Under the pieces are notes generated by a model, which saw only the letters and a list, made by a program, of their open reading frames with translations, was not told the DNA's origin and did no database searches. Below are positions 1 to 14,697 of a stretch of 64,000 nt of DNA, piece by piece. Positions within the stretch are counted from its first letter, which is position 1; the number at the start of each line of letters is the position of its first letter. A program made the translations under genes and the position numbers. This stretch comes from Antedon bifida (taxonomy: Eukaryota > Echinodermata > Crinoidea > Comatulida > Antedonidae), in NCBI GenBank assembly GCA_963402885.1, contig OY727099.1:12512001-12576000 (forward strand). Direction: 5' to 3'.

Positions 1-269
1 TGTAAATGATCAGTAACATTAATCACACATTCACAGACAATTTACAAGTATTTTCAACACATCATATTAAACGTGGTATTTTTAGTAATACGTGTAAGTC
101 TAAATAACTGGTTTATTCTTTAAAAGTATGTCGAAATGTGTAGGAGATGGGTTGGCAAATAATCTACAGTACTAGAAAATGAGATTAACTCTAAATCTAA
201 CTATCTCTATCATTTAAGACATATTAAAGACAATATCTGTACAACTCTTCTCTGGTACAATTTAACTTC

Positions 270-580
270 CTAATTTTTGACAATTCTCTCTCACCACTAC
301 AGGAAATTTAATGTTTGTTCGTAATTATTATAGCATGTACTGTATCTACAGTAATAGGTAGGCCTAAAGTTTATGATATAGTTTCACAAGATATATATCT
401 CACCACTACAGGAAACCTAATTTTTGACAATTCTGACTCCTCGTCTTATGGACAATCTCACCACTACAGGAAATGTAGTATTTGTTCGTAATTATTGTAG
501 CAAATTCCATGTACTATATCTAGAGTAATAGGTATGCCTAAAGTTTGTGATACAGTTTCACATATATCACAATGTATGAT
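270..580 (+). repeat. Local direct duplication (~170 bp period)
   Basis: The phrase CTCACCACTACAGGAAA occurs near 292, again (with a variant tail) near 400, and again near 462. The first and last are each followed by the same diverged text (TTGTTCGTAATTATT, then a GTAC block, an AGTAATAGGTA block and CCTAAAGTTT). This is a tandem duplication of about 170 bp with a partial third copy between. It is noncoding. Confidence 0.75.
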
Positions 581-2237
581 ACAGGCGTCAGTAAAGATAT
601 ATATTACACTGTATTACAGTATTACGTATGATACTTGCCATTTAATATGTGGAGATGCAGTACAGAGAATCTATATATTATTGTTATTTTGCCATTGAAA
701 TTAATAAATGTTCTTGAAAATCGGGTGATTCGATTTCATTTCAATGAAAAGTAATTTTAATATCACCTTTACTATAAAATATGAAAAACCATGGAGGTAA
801 TATAAACATGTGTTTTCATTACCTTCTTGGGAAAACAAAACAGGTTGAAAAATTCCATAGCTTTACGACTTCGTCATTCATGGCTATTCATGTCATAATG
901 CCTTACACAGTAAGTGCTGTTTGAATTATTGTCATTGAACCTATAATTAGCCTACACCGAGAATGGTAAATTTTTCTAAATATAGCAATGCCTATGCAAT
1001 TTTGCTAATGGAAGACTTATCTTCCACCCTGTAAGCTGTTATAATCGTATTTTCATTACTGCAATTAATTTAGTATTATAAATAGGCCTAATATTATTGT
1101 AGAGTTCTTGTGGCCACGTTTATGTAACTATTCGTCGATTATAAAAACTAATTTAAATTTTCCATCCTCGTTATCGGTATTAATCTCTTTAATTTTTAAT
1201 ATCAAAATTCACCTTGTTAATTTGCAATTGTTAAATATATTATTGTAACATAACCTCGTAGGCCTAATAACATTAACCGCGAAAAATATTATGGATTAAC
1301 CCTAAAGTACCCTAAAATCTTTGAGGGAAAAATATTTAATTTTACCTCCCTCAATGCTAAAATTAATTTATGGAGTCAGATTTGGATGGTGATAATTTCT
1401 ACATTTTTTAAAAAGTTTCATAACACTTTCAGATTCAAAAACTGATTGAGAAACGTAATGTTAGAGTGACACCAAATGTCAGCTCATTGGACACAAGATT
1501 TCTTAGATTTGCTTCGTAGACGAAGTATGCCTCTAAATACATACTTTTCTTTGAAAGTTATCAAAGCACCTCTTTTTATATACTTTTTTTTTGATAACCA
1601 ATGTCTTATTTTGTGTATTTCCTGATTAGATTTATCTTTGACAGTGTCAAATAAATATAAAAGTATCCGCAATTACTTTACATTTAAATAGCACCTTTAA
1701 AACTCACCGGTAGAATATCTTGTTACTAATACAGAACAGTAACATAGTTACTGGTCACACATGCGTTTTAACAAGATTTATATTTCTTAGATTATCGGTT
1801 TTAAAATGTATCAAATAATATATTTTTCTCATGGGTGTAACCTTAGACGATTGAAAAGTTACTAATATGTTTCTAAAAAGGTAAGTTACATTATATTGCC
1901 ATAGTTAGGATTTAGTATCGACATGCTTGGGATGTTTGCTGTAGTTTTAATCAAGAGTAATAATTTTAACATGGAATAATATCGGGTTTTTGCGGACTGT
2001 TCATTAGCTTTAGTATTAGCCTGTAGATTACGTAGGGCCTATATTTAGGCCTACAATAAAAAAAATTGTGTCGTCTCATTTGTTAAATAAAAAAATACAT
2101 TTTATGATTTCGTTCTGGTCTGCTCTATCATCGCCAAGATTATCATGACACTTTTTGCAGTATAGCAAATAAATGCTAAAACTGTAAATTACTGTTGGCC
2201 TGTTTGTAATTTTAAAGATTAAACACTCAGGCAATCG

Positions 2238-2290
2238 TTTGTAATGTGATGGCGCTAGTTACAGTTCGTTATGCATGATTAATTAATCGA
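2238..2290 (+). repeat. Dispersed repeat fragment (second copy at ~31.7 kb)
   Basis: TGATGGCGCTAGTTACA, followed after a few bases by CGTTATGCATGATTA, is present here and again at about 31,701-31,742 with two to three differences. At 31.7 kb the text lies inside a TIR element, so this is probably a fragment of the same or a related mobile element. Confidence 0.6.
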
Positions 2291-3877
2291 ATGACGTAAT
2301 GCATTTACGGCATAATACTGTACGTGGAAAGATTGGTGTTTGGGGTTTCATTGCGAGTACGAGAGACCAGTATACTTTATGCTATTGCAACAAGCCAGAT
2401 ATGTTATAATAAGAGTAAATTTGATAAATTTAGGTGATTTTGTTCTTATCGTCAGAAGCTTATTGGTCGCCATCATAAAATGGACTTATAGGTTATACAA
2501 ATTCACGGCAATTTTTTTTTCGGACGCAGTATCGCTAAATCAGAAAGCATTTAATTTAATTTATATCGTTTGGTCATATTAGCACTAAAATTAAAGGAGT
2601 ACTATACATATCCACACATTTTAAATACGGTAAGAAATCACGTGTCGTTACAGGTATCAAATCTAATGTGTACTTTACAATATAAATTCAACTATATCAA
2701 CTTTCTGTCAGTTTAGATGCACTGATTCTAAATGCATGACTTATGTTTAATTCGTCCATATCACCTGTCAAAATAGTTTAATTTATGCTCATCTCTGTTT
2801 AACACTTGTACGTAAAGATCTATACGAAAGTGCTCTGATATCTTCTCTCTCGTTGACAAGTTCAAATTGTAAATGACAATGTTAGTTTCCAGTACTATTA
2901 TACGCGTTGTATAATAGATGCAAATGGTAACACAAATTGTCCATCTCATATAATTGATAATTTGTTTTTTTTCTGTAAGACATTAAATTATCTTAAAAAC
3001 TATCTAATAAATATTTATTTATTTATTAGATTTATACATCTATTTTCCACAAAAAATACGTGTGTGTCAACAAATGTGTGTGGATGACTGGCTGATGCCT
3101 TTCTGCCATGACAAAAGTTCATAACTAATGCGACATAATGTCATCTATCAGTTCACAGTAAGCTCATCATCTTTGACATTGAATGTCAATGATTGTTTTT
3201 GATCCAGTCAATCAATCTGGCATAACGTCGTTCATGTTTCTGCGATCCCAGCATAAACAACTACGAAGAAGATTAACTTTAAACAGGACTGTGGCCACCA
3301 TTATTAGGATTGAAACTTTATCAAATTTTTCAGGACATAGGCTATATTTGACCTTTATTAATCTCTTCCTATCACATCAGTGAATTATGAATGTAGATTT
3401 ACAAGAATTATATGACATTTCAAATATAAAGTACGTCTCCGAGCCCTTAATGGCATCATGGCCCCTCCCACAGTAAATATATGGAGAAAGCCTTTAATCC
3501 ATTTTACAACAATATTTCTTTGTAACAAGATCTGATCATCATTGTATTGTTATCCTGTGTTATTGTGTGTAACATCTTTCCGTCTTACTCATGGACATCT
3601 AATGTATAGGCTCATTACCTTGCTGTCTAATTTATTATTTATTAAATTGTAACTAACCAGAAACTTATCTCATTAACAATAAAGATATTGTTTATAGAGA
3701 CTATATCCACAAACCAAATTTTCCATTGGTACTGCAATGTACATTGTACAGTATATCGTAACCTTTTGTGTGGCTAATTTATATTTCAGTAAACTTCCTA
3801 TATTTATTTCATTAGGTTACTCATGCGAATAATTCTAACTTAAAATGTGACATAGTTTTAAAAAGAAGTCATCATGT

Positions 3878-3930
3878 TAGAAAATCAAGATGATATCATG
3901 TTAGAAAATCAAGATGATGTTTTGATGTAC
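3878..3930 (+). repeat. 24-bp tandem duplication
   Basis: The unit ATCATGTTAGAAAATCAAGATG is present twice in direct succession. It is a recent short slippage duplication with no coding context. Confidence 0.8.
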
Positions 3931-6900
3931 AAAACATTTTCTAAGATTAAAAATTAACTTAAATTAAATTTCCAAATAGGCCTTACAAATAACAGAAAAT
4001 GACACCTACCTTCGGTAAAATATGAGATAACGTATAGAATGCGTTCATAAACTGAACTATAGTTTTAAAAGTTCTCCCATGATATTTTCGTTCCACCGAA
4101 CCATAATGAATAATTCGTCAAATCAATTCTATATCAAAAAAACATACATTCATTAGCACAGGTACAGTAAATTGGCGTACGCATTATAAATATCTTAAAA
4201 ATCCACTATCTAACATGAATATTTTCTTTGGCGCATTCCATAATTATGCGGTAATTATTAATAGCTATCAATTAATATATCTTCAGAATAATAGTTTAGT
4301 GGTGAGTGTACAGTATTAACTTGTGCTCAAATTGCCACCAGGTAAAATGTTTAAATTATTCTGTACTTTAGTACTACACCGATACTAATAACCTAACGAG
4401 GTTTAAATATTCATTTTTGTTGTATCATTTCATAACGACAACGCACGTATAATCAGTGACTTAAACACTTATACAACCTTCAGTTGAATAAGTTAAATAT
4501 TATTTCCATAAAGCATATTTAAAATAACGAATATACACGCTATTATCTCTAAAGGTTATATAGATATTGATTATGACTAACGATATTGAATTATTTTATT
4601 CTCTCCAAAACGTCAGATATTTTAATTACTGTATACTTTAACACGTTCTTTAATTTTATGTTTCTGTTTCAACTTTCAATATAACTACAAAAATCAATAA
4701 ATGTATAGCAACCATTCTGCGTGTAGTTCAGACTTCAGAAGTCACATAGATAAGTCAAACAAAGAAGTAAACGGTGGGATTATAAACAAAACAGTGAAAT
4801 ACTATTTTAGAAAAATAAAATCTGCGTCTAACTTTAATTATACATATCCAGAATCACATGCAGGTTACACGTTTGGAATGTTCATTTTTCCAATAAAATG
4901 TTTATATGCCAGAAAATGATGTTGTATGCTTATTCAATAATATTGCAATAATAATAATTCCTAGCGTAAATATAATTTCAAGTTAAATTAAAGGGTTGTT
5001 AAATGTTTTAACATTAATACTCAACTTACTACATGGTAGAATATAAGATGAGTTAAGAAATAATTGTAATAGTAGGTCTAACAGGTAAGTACAAAACTCC
5101 CAGTTTTCGGGTGTTCAGATTTAACACCAATACTTATTATTATGATTGGGGTGTTGCACAAATTGTCTTATTACTATTTTGTTAATGGTTTTTACACATT
5201 TGTGTACATATTGCTCACATAAACCTAATGATCTAGGTTCTAGACTGTGTTTCGACTTAATATTATTAAAAAGATAACATTAGTTTGGCATATATGGCGT
5301 TTCATACGTATAATACCCTTTCCGGACAAACACTCGGCAGGTTTAATAAACATAGTGAGATTTACAATTTTTACCCATCTCACCAATTGATATAAACTAT
5401 TATTGTCTAAGAGTGAATTACTTCATCTTTCCGGGTAACATAAGGCATGGTAGCAATGCATTTTAATTTTTATCTGACATTACTTGTAAGACATTTGTCT
5501 TTTATTAAAAGATAATAGCACCACCATCAGTTTTTTGTGTAAGCTTATTACATTACATCATTACATTTCCCATCATGTATTAACTTTAGAAGCAACTGAA
5601 ACGTCTTTTTGTAATTTTTACCGCTCTTATTAACAATATAATAAATGGTGTGATATAGCCTTTTTGACATTTAAACAAATTTTTAAAGCTTTTAGCTTTA
5701 TCACATATATTTGTAATATCAAAATTAGCAGTATAATACAATGTAAGATGGCAGCCCTATTTAACGTGCGTTTTATATCAAGTTCAAACCAATGTTTACT
5801 GTCACAACAAATTATGCCTATATTCCGAACACATTGAAACATTTCTCAAAATCAATTTGAATTTCTTCCGTGTCTCTGATACATTTTTGTAGATGTGTAA
5901 TTTATAAAAATATATAGATTTTTAATACAGATTCGTCAACCTCTATTCAGCCTAGTAGTTTTCCAAAATGCTTGAAGGCTATATCAAATATTATTTGGTT
6001 TTGATGAATATTTTCACTTAGTTATACAATACAAATTCAATTTAGAGGCGAATCAAGCAAAAACAAATCTAGATTCAATTGACAATGGAACACATGGATT
6101 ACTTTCTAGTAGGCCTAACTGGGCTCAGTTTCTATGTCAATTTGGATTTTAAGAAATGGAAAGATAGGCCTACATTTAAATTTTACGAACAAGCACAACT
6201 TATGGTGGAAGTTTCGGTGCCAAAGGTGTCTAGTTCGCAAAAATTAGAAAATGTTGTTCTAAGTGTGTTAAATCACAAAACTACCTATGATAATACATGT
6301 CGCATTATTAAGTAGTTATTACTTAATAATTAGTATTAGGCCTACTTAACCTCAATTTAAATTAAAAATTAATATATAGTTATTCATTAATAATAATAAT
6401 TACATAATATTACTGAAATTGAGGTTTAAAAAGAGGAAAAGGGTATGGTGAGAGTTGTAGAATTATTATATATGTATAATATAATATTACTTTTCGTAAT
6501 CCATGTTAAACAAACATCATTTATAAACTTTTTCAAATGTTATCCTATTTTGATTTTGCATAAAAAGTGTTATCTTCCGTGACAATGCCTTGAAGATCAT
6601 TAACCCAGCATTATGATTTAACACTGCTATTAATCCATCATTCATTATCGCTAACTTCATAAATCATCATTTTAAATGCCTTTCAAAATCAGTCAATTAG
6701 TCAACATGTTGTCTAATGTTTCACTAAAACCATCATCATGGAATGTATATTTCGCGTCGCCTGTTGGCCAGTTGCATTCAAGAGAGAAAAAAACTAAATA
6801 AATAAATAATGAACAATAAATAAAACTGTTACTTCAAAAAGTCGAGCGGTGTTTTTTGTAAGAATTATTTCTTTTTATTACCGGTACCGAGTCTATGTAA

Positions 6901-8209
6901 AAAACATACGCTTAAAATAATACAGAGATGATAGGCATATGAATAATAACCAGTCAGTTCCAATTTCAATTACTTTGTAGTCATACAGATTCGTGTGAAC
7001 TCTTCGAATGTAGGTTATCCTACCCGAATACTGTAGCCATGTTTTGTCAGAAAAATGATGTGTTGTCAGATTGGATATTTTTGAAGCGTAAAATTGTTTT
7101 TGATGTGTGGATCGGAACCTACTTCGCACACGTTTGTTAGAATTTCTATGAATAAGTTCGAACATGGAATGAATGAATAAGTAATGTAATGGGAAAATAA
7201 CAATGAACACTGAACATACCAGCTTATCTGCTGGAGGGCTGCTTAACCTACTAGATGTTTATAGTTGGGCTGGTTGTTGTAGTAGACTTAACTAGACCTA
7301 TTAAACTCCAATTTCTACACCAGGCTTCCAAATGCCGGATTTATCACACTTGCTTAGCAAAAATTGCCTTAAATCATTTTGCTTAAGCAAAAATAATTGT
7401 AATAAAATACTGTATTGATGAATGCCAGCCTATGACTTTAAACACGGAAACCTTCTTTTAACCAATTTACAGTTCTGTTTGTCAGTAGTACTAAAATTAT
7501 GATCAAATCTGCACTAATGATAAAAATCAAGCACAATTTGCATTCTGCAGAAACGGTAGAACTGCATTTTCCGTCATATCTTTAAAATGTAAATTGGCTG
7601 TAACGTATCTTGTACAGTATCTTGTACTGTACTTACAAAATGACGACACTATGCAAACCACCTCGGTTAGATAGTAGATTAAATCTCACATTGACCATAT
7701 TTACAGTAAGATAACTTACTTGAATATATATCCTGTTTAAATGCTATAAAGCTAATAATGCAAAGAAATCCAGACTGGTATTAGGGTGGTATTAACATGT
7801 TACTTAGGATAATATTGTTTTACGAATGTTATTTAATTCGCCGTTTTAGATACGTGCAGAAAGCAAGTTATGACATGCATGTATTTAATTGCCATCGGTT
7901 CAAAAAAGAAACTGCTGGACTGTTTAATGTCAAGAAACGGCAATAGGCCAATCCACAAACGTCCAACACCTAACCGAAACCCTCTAAATAATATCTCACT
8001 ATTTTATTACATGTCAACAATTGAGTTAAGATTTGGAATATAACAGAAAAATAATTTGCTTGCAGAAATGCTGTGATATACCTCCTAAAGCCTAGCACTG
8101 GAGGCATAATTTAAATTTATGTGGAAAGGACTTAAGATTGTTATATTAGATTCACGGCATATCAATTATGTGGTGGTGAATGTTGTACAAAATTATACAA
8201 ATAATGAAT

Positions 8210-8610
8210 GTTGAAGAGTGCGATCGTACAGTAAATTCATAAGTGAACAATGAAATTCTATTGTCACGAGGCGAAGCCCGAGTAAAAATAGAAATTCATA
8301 TTTCACCGAATGAAACTATTTGTAGTATCGCACGAATATAAAACTATAATTATTTTAAAGTTTTATTAACAGTTAGTTTTATATACCATCTAAGTAGATT
8401 CTTGGTATTGCTATTGTTCTGCTGAGCTTGTTGTGAAGGAGAGATCGCGTCGCGTGCGTCGCTGCTTCCGTTCAACCATATTTTTTTTCGTACGTGAGAA
8501 AAAAACTATTACACGATCATTGGATAGTACGTAATATTACACGCCATGTGACCCACAATCGTCCAATCAAATGACAGGAATCTATTCAGGTGTTATATAA
8601 AATAGAATAT
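8210..8610. repeat. Dispersed repeat, CpG-richer segment related to 60.7 kb
   Basis: This stretch is richer in CpG than its flanks. It contains GCCATGTGACC, then GTCCAATCAA and ATTCAGGTGTT, and the same ordered blocks recur near 60,745-60,790 with small differences. It also has a CGATCGTACAG / GATCGCGTCGCG region. I read it as an old interspersed element, probably a non-autonomous DNA transposon. Ends were not defined. Confidence 0.45.
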
Positions 8611-11600
8611 TTGATAATAAACATGTTGGTTATTTCACCAGACATTCACCGTTTGTCACTATATTGTATATCCTAATGTTATTGTTTTAATCAAATATCA
8701 AACTACGTATGAGTACTCTCCCTTGCGGCGTCAAACCAATTAATATGTATAGAATAGATGTTGAATTGTTATAACTAATTTCCCATGGTGTCCAACACAG
8801 CGCTAATATTATTGAAAGATTGATTCAATAGCGGCAATTTAACTCGACACACTATGCGTTGCGTACTCGATGGACATGGGCAAAGTAACACTTATTTTCC
8901 CATTGGGCTAATTTGAATTATACCACTTTAAAGTTCCATGAAGAAATATATTTCCTAATTTACTATTAAAAAGTTAAACGTTTTAAGTATATACACATTT
9001 TGATATAATTATTATCAATTAAATGGAAATTAGATCACACTTTATAGTGAGTCTTAAATCTCTGGTGAAGATAAGTTAATTAGGCCTATTACTGTGTTAT
9101 TTGCAAATTAGTTTTATAACACTATATTAGGAAGGTTTTTCATTTATTTCATTTCATCAGAATCATTTACTACAGATATAACAATATCATTCATTTTTTC
9201 ATGGCCAAAAAACAGCGCCACTCCCGCCTCTACGAGACCCAGTGGAGTAACCACCGAGATGAACGTTACCCCATCCTTGATCGTAACGTGCTAATGTATT
9301 TATAATATAAAATGAAGGAAAAATGTTTAACAGTTTGTATCGAATATATGTTGTAAGCTGAACCTTTTTTATGTTTTCCTTTTACGTGCATGCTGCAACG
9401 ATGACTTGCCATTCATATTAAATAACTTTACAACCAATACTTGTTTCCTTGTATTTGTTTATCGGGCTCACATGTGTCAAAATATGTTGTAAGCTGAAAT
9501 AATTATGCTCATTTAAAATTAGAAATCAGTTTGAATCACATCTATTTAGCTATTCAGTGTATTCAGTAGTCGTTTTTGACCTGTGTACGAAATTCTCTAT
9601 ACGTGTATCGGATTTTAAATCTTCTTTAGCTAGCTAGATTGTTTTAGTAACTGTAAATACCAATCGGGATTGTATGTATAGTTTAGTATATGTTTTTAGT
9701 TATTTAAATGAAATTATAATTGAACAGTTTTTTTTTTAATAATTGAGTATAAAATAAAATTATATCGAAATGGCATGACAAACAAGTAATGACATGACTG
9801 TTATTAAATTAAATCTTAGGCCTACAATTTGAATTTTAACTAGACATTGAATTGATATTAATTAACAATAAAAAATCACATGAAGATGATTTAAATCGGA
9901 GCGTCTCGAAAAGTGAAAATATCTGAACTTTGGAACATCCTCTAGAAATAACTCTGCACCTAGACTTTAAACAATCTTCTAGATTTGCTTTCATCTGGAC
10001 TTATAATGCAAAAAAAGTGTCAGTTAAATTTCAGTTCTACTACATTACGGGAGAAATCATTCTAAAACGGAAACTTTACATTCAACTGTGAACTTTAGGA
10101 AGTGTTCTAGTAAAGTCACCATTATAAGGCCAACGCCTGGACTATAGGAAATCATTACATTTTGTTTCTTGACAACAATTACAGATTGGGTTACACACCA
10201 ATGTTATAAATGGACACAGACATCTTAATGAAGTCACTCCATTTTGCTACCTAAATATTAGTCATTCTTGACAGTTAGCTATCAACATTTCGTTGTACTC
10301 CATTAATTTCAAATCTGTACACATAATGAATCAGCAGTGATACATTAGTTCAACCGTGACAGACATTATTAATCAAATAAAACGTTTCTTTCTTGTTTAA
10401 AAAAAAACATTGTAAATTCATTTTACTTGTTAATTTATATTCAACCAATAGGGACAATTTCATTTGTTGAAACAAATTATCTTTCTTTATGGCGCTTTTA
10501 CTACGCAAACACTTCGCTGTTTCCCTTCAATATTACCCCCAACAAACGTTGGATTCTAAAAATGGTACAATTATCATGATCAACGAAATAGCAACTTCAA
10601 TAGTAATCATCTAATGTAATGTTTGTTTTTCGATGACTTACTGAAAAGAAGTAGGATCTAGGTTTTGTTGTCATCATGACTATTTTAAACAAAAATGAAA
10701 CAGAAAATAAAACAACACAAATGAGTATGGAAATGCATGCTGAGAGATAAACAAGGTGGAGAGAAAAATGAAGTGGATTATTTTCGACAAAACAATGGTT
10801 TAGGACTCCATGCAACAACTAAAAAACAAGAAAGTGAGATAGGCATGAAACATTGCCAGACTAGACTTGGGTAAAACTTACAACAGAAATGGCACACGCG
10901 ACAGAGCAAGAAACAACTAAATAGAGAGATGAGGTTGTGCTGGTATACTGAATGAGAGCTGCACAGAAACAGAAAGAGATTTCAGCTTGATGAGGTCTTC
11001 GCCCCGTAGTTGACTGAAATCGTAAAGAGACAAGACATCATCTTGCTAATGTATACCAACCCATCCTTCATCGGTTCTTGTAATTTTATTATATTACGTA
11101 TTTAATTGTAGGTATATACTCTGTATACATCACATTGTACTCATTGAATTGGACTTGCCCCAAGTCTGTATTTATTATATAATGTTATTCCACCCGTCGG
11201 CGTTTCGAATTGCCTGCAAAGCTCAATAAATCATACGTATATGCAATGCCGAAATATTTATCTTTTTGCCAATATTGATTCCAAATACCTAGACTATCAT
11301 ACTATTTAAAACGTTTTACTATATCTCCGCAATCTATTCAAACGGGCCAATTTGAATACAAATGTTGCCTTGGTCAATATTGCACAAACAAGTTCTTGAA
11401 GGGATTTATTTTAATTCCATTATCCATCTTTAATATTGCCTGATCAAATTCTGAAATAATTAGCTAATTTTCATTAGGTTAGTAATAATTATATCTTCGT
11501 TCTAATTACTTATCCAATTTATTTTCAATATCTTAAGGCATATTCATCTGTTGTTTTGCCAAAGGCCCGATCATATTGTGTTTTATATAACACCTAGTGT

Positions 11601-13070
11601 ATCCCAATTTTTATTGGAAGTTTATTGTATTTTTTTATAACGTACATACATAATGTTGTTCTGTTGACCGCAACAGCAGTTGCTTTATACTTCCAAACAT
11701 CTTATTTTCCAGCACGAATTTCTTATTTGAACCATAAACACAATTTTGAAAATAAATTGAAATAAGAGTAATTTAAGCATGAAGTTATAAATTTATAACT
11801 TTAAGAATAATGTACTATGTTTTCAATTTCTATTATTTTTGGTATTCCAGCTATTTGTTTTTAAAATGAGTGATACAGTAACAAAGCGTATCATTTTAAA
11901 ACATAAATATCCACTGACAACTTTAATTGATGTGCTGCAATATTAATATGTACTGAATTATCACACTATCGATTTTCATCATTTCCGAATTTCCCATACT
12001 GCACTACCTAGTTAATGTACGCCTGGTCACGCTAGGTTATACATCTATTGAATATCAATGTTATTATATCATTGTAGCCCAAAGGGAATATAACATGTAT
12101 TGTAAGTTTAGCCTACTATGGAAGCCATGCGAATATTAATATAAATAGCCCACAAAAAGCTGTTAATGTTGATCTTGTTAGGTTTTATCTTCTTATCTTT
12201 GCTGAACAATCAATATCAATCATATTGGAAAGGATACTAATTACTCTCATCAATCGATTAGAATGTGTTGCTACCGAAACCACACGATGAGGCATTTGCC
12301 AGGCGAATATATTTGAATAAAAAATAGGCCTGTAACCATTCTTTACAAAATGAGATAAGTAAAATCGAGAGTCCCTTTATATTTTGGTTGTTATGCTACA
12401 ACCATCTTTTTTTTTCTATACTTTACTTTCTTTTGGAAACACGTTATATCTCCATGCTTTTTTCTATTCACTTTTTGAACGTATAGAAATCGTGTCCAAG
12501 AGTCAAAACATGCCCTTTCCTAACTGAAATATACATAATAATGTAAAACAAGTTGACGCTAAATGGAACCGTTACACGGATTCCTTTATTCTTATGCACA
12601 TGCTATATTATAGAGTAGGCCTATACATTTACGAGAAATCAATCATGTTCCATAATTCAATTCTATAATGTTATTTTAAACACCTCATTTTTAATATAGC
12701 ATGCTGTTTTGTTGCCCACATCGAACTCTCTATACTAATGGATGTCGTTACTTCCCATTGATATCAAGATTTAAATGTTATATTATATTGTTATGTCAGC
12801 GTTGGGGTTGAACTACATCTGTTCTCTGACCAAGTAGTTATACTGTAGTACAGTAACCTAATACAATAACTTCTTGCTCTGACAACCCTTCTTTTATTAT
12901 CTAGTATTGCTTTATGACAACTGTCATTACTCAAAATCAGATTTCCTCTTTGTCTGAAACTTACTTTTCTATTTCATCTTGTCGATCTTTCCTCTGTACA
13001 CGACACAACTTATCTAAGTATGATCCCTCTCAACAAGGCAATATACATGGCTGCAGTCGCGTACTCAAGT
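8611..13070. other. Gene-free AT-rich block
   Basis: Apart from the CpG-rich segment at 9.15-9.30 kb I see no coding, RNA or repeat signal that I can support. The sequence is AT-rich with homopolymer runs. Confidence 0.5.
9150..9302 (-). other. CpG-rich open segment, possible terminal exon or repeat
   Basis: A GC-rich island of about 100 bp sits in very AT-rich DNA. On the minus strand a frame opens just after a TAG that could act as a splice acceptor (in an AT-rich context) and runs about 48 codons to TAA. It includes the stretch GVTFISVVTPLGLVEAG. On the plus strand a 34-codon ATG frame also spans 9,201-9,305. Composition is exon-like, but no family is recognised and a SINE or transposon body would look the same. 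No partner exon was found. Confidence 0.25.
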
Positions 13071-13190
13071 TAGTGTTTACCGACCAACCGACCGACCGAC
13101 CAACCGATCGATCAACCGACTCACCAACCGACCCACCAACCGACCCACCAACCGACCCACATTACTGTAGAGTCGCGTTGCACGTGACTA
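13048..13190 (+). repeat. (ACCGACCA)n array with conserved flanks
   Basis: A simple tandem array of ACCGACC/ACCAACC units begins after GGCTGCAGTCGCGT and ends near AGAGTCGCGTTGCACGTGACT. The left flank matches the complement of 24,940-24,985 almost base for base, and similar GGTCGGT arrays lie at 16,905-16,950 and 24,920-24,945. The array and its flanks therefore behave as one dispersed element. A frame through it reads as a PTD-rich peptide and is a repeat artefact. Confidence 0.75.
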
Positions 13191-13199
13191 AAAGTGACC

Positions 13200-14600
13200 A
13201 AACCGTTACACTAAACATCTTTCGTTATTGCTGAAATGAATCTCGGCATACTGCAGCGTCACTCCGAATCTCGCAAATTGAAATTAAGTAAATTACATTT
13301 AAATGCAAATGTATACCGTACACTATTTCCTTTCTCATGAAAATGCTAAATTAATTACATAATGATGTAGCGGCTTAAGAACATTGTTTGAAGTTCCTAA
13401 AATCTTTGTGAATCTAGTGTTTCGTATCTTTTAAATGATTTTATTATCTAATAAGAAAGGAATTAGAATTAAGCATTTATTCACAATGTATTGATTTTGA
13501 TTAGCTTATATTGAAAGAATTTTTTCTATTTATTTATATAGAAGTTTCGGTACATGCAATGCCTAAACGTTAAGCCTGTTTTTGTGATAATCAATCAATA
13601 ATTCATAGACCAAATCCTTCTAACTAAATGAAAGATTTTAATAGAATAGATTACGAAATTGAAATGAAATTCAAATAGATATATACGGTTCCTGTAGGAG
13701 CTGGTATTTACAACTTGATTTAAAAAATATTTAAACCTTTTCTCTGTTACGCAATAAAAAGATATGTTTAAAACAAGTTAGAAAATTCAATTCAATCAAT
13801 AGATTACTATGTAATAAAAATACAGAATTGTTTTCCGTTTTTATTATTCATGTTTTTATTAGCCTACTGTGATAGGTATGTAGGCTTCTAGTAATAATCA
13901 ACTGCATTATAGTACCCCTATTAATAAATTAAATGAGTGATTTTCATGTAACTTTTTGTGAAATTGTGAAAACACGGTGAACTTTATGTGTTTTTTTTTT
14001 ATGCTGGGTTTTTTTTTCTTAGGCATTGTAAATACTGTTTTTAAAGAATTCTGAACATTTACCATGATAAATGTGTTCATATGTCATTTCTGTTTCCGTT
14101 AGATTTTCTATAAATGCGAACCACGGGACAAATTAGTTTTAGACCTCAGATTTAGAGAAAAAAGGTATTTAAATTGTTTGTATGATATGTTTTTTGGAAA
14201 CATAAGTAGGCCTATGATATTTCAGTATCGTAGTTATACATTAAGGTTACTGTAGAAAACAAGATTATATTGTTTTTTTTAAACTAATGCTTTTTTTAAA
14301 TAACATCAGTAACAACAAAAGCCCTCTCATTGAACAAAATGGAGATCAGTCAGGGGGAAAATGGCAAAAGGCTTCATATTTTATAGGAGTTTTATCAGAT
14401 AATCTAAATTGTTATAACAACACTTGTAACTTGACCACAGTGCTGATGTCCCATTCTCTACTGCATTGTCATTTTTAAATTTAGGCAATTAGGCCTATTG
14501 GTAAGGATTTCAGTCACTGTCAAATACACACGATACTCTACTCTAAGTCTTATTACAAGTCTTGGGAGTCTGGGAGTGAGATTTATATATTTTATTTGTA
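13200..14600. other. Gene-free AT-rich block
   Basis: Nothing supportable is seen apart from homopolymer runs. Confidence 0.5.
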
Positions 14601-14611
14601 TCATGAGAACA

Positions 14612-14697
14612 TTCTTGGCGTCATCTCACAGAATTTGAACCCAAGATACTGGTATTTGTAGGCGTGCATCTTAACCACCAATCTACAACTGCAATAC
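14612..14697 (-). repeat. tRNA-derived SINE head
   Basis: Read on the minus strand, the sequence has an A-box-like TAGATTGGTGGTTAAGATG followed about 35 bases later by a B-box GGGTTCAAATTC. This is the spacing of an internal Pol III promoter. The cloverleaf stems are poor, so it is a SINE head or tRNA pseudogene and not a working tRNA. Confidence 0.6.

Larger units (their letters stand above)
1..8200. other. Gene-free AT-rich block
   Basis: No reading frame here looks coding: those present are short, AT-driven, lack splice-supported neighbours and match no family I recognise. The visible structure is a local duplication near 280-580, a short dispersed repeat near 2238-2290, a 24-bp tandem duplication near 3880-3930 and many TAGGCCTA palindromes. 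I see no RNA gene. Exons of a gene with long introns could hide here, because short exons without recognisable homology cannot be excluded by eye. Confidence 0.6.

Noticed and set aside
6079-6315. 78-codon plus-strand frame
   Set aside because: It runs through two TAGGCCTA palindromes and AT-rich text, with no domain or splice support.
6893-7210. 105-codon minus-strand frame
   Set aside because: AT-rich, with no recognised domain and no splice-supported neighbour; length is within chance for this much AT-rich DNA.
12914-13234. 106-codon frame with a (TDPP)n tract
   Set aside because: The tract is the translation of the ACCGACC array; the rest has no coding look.
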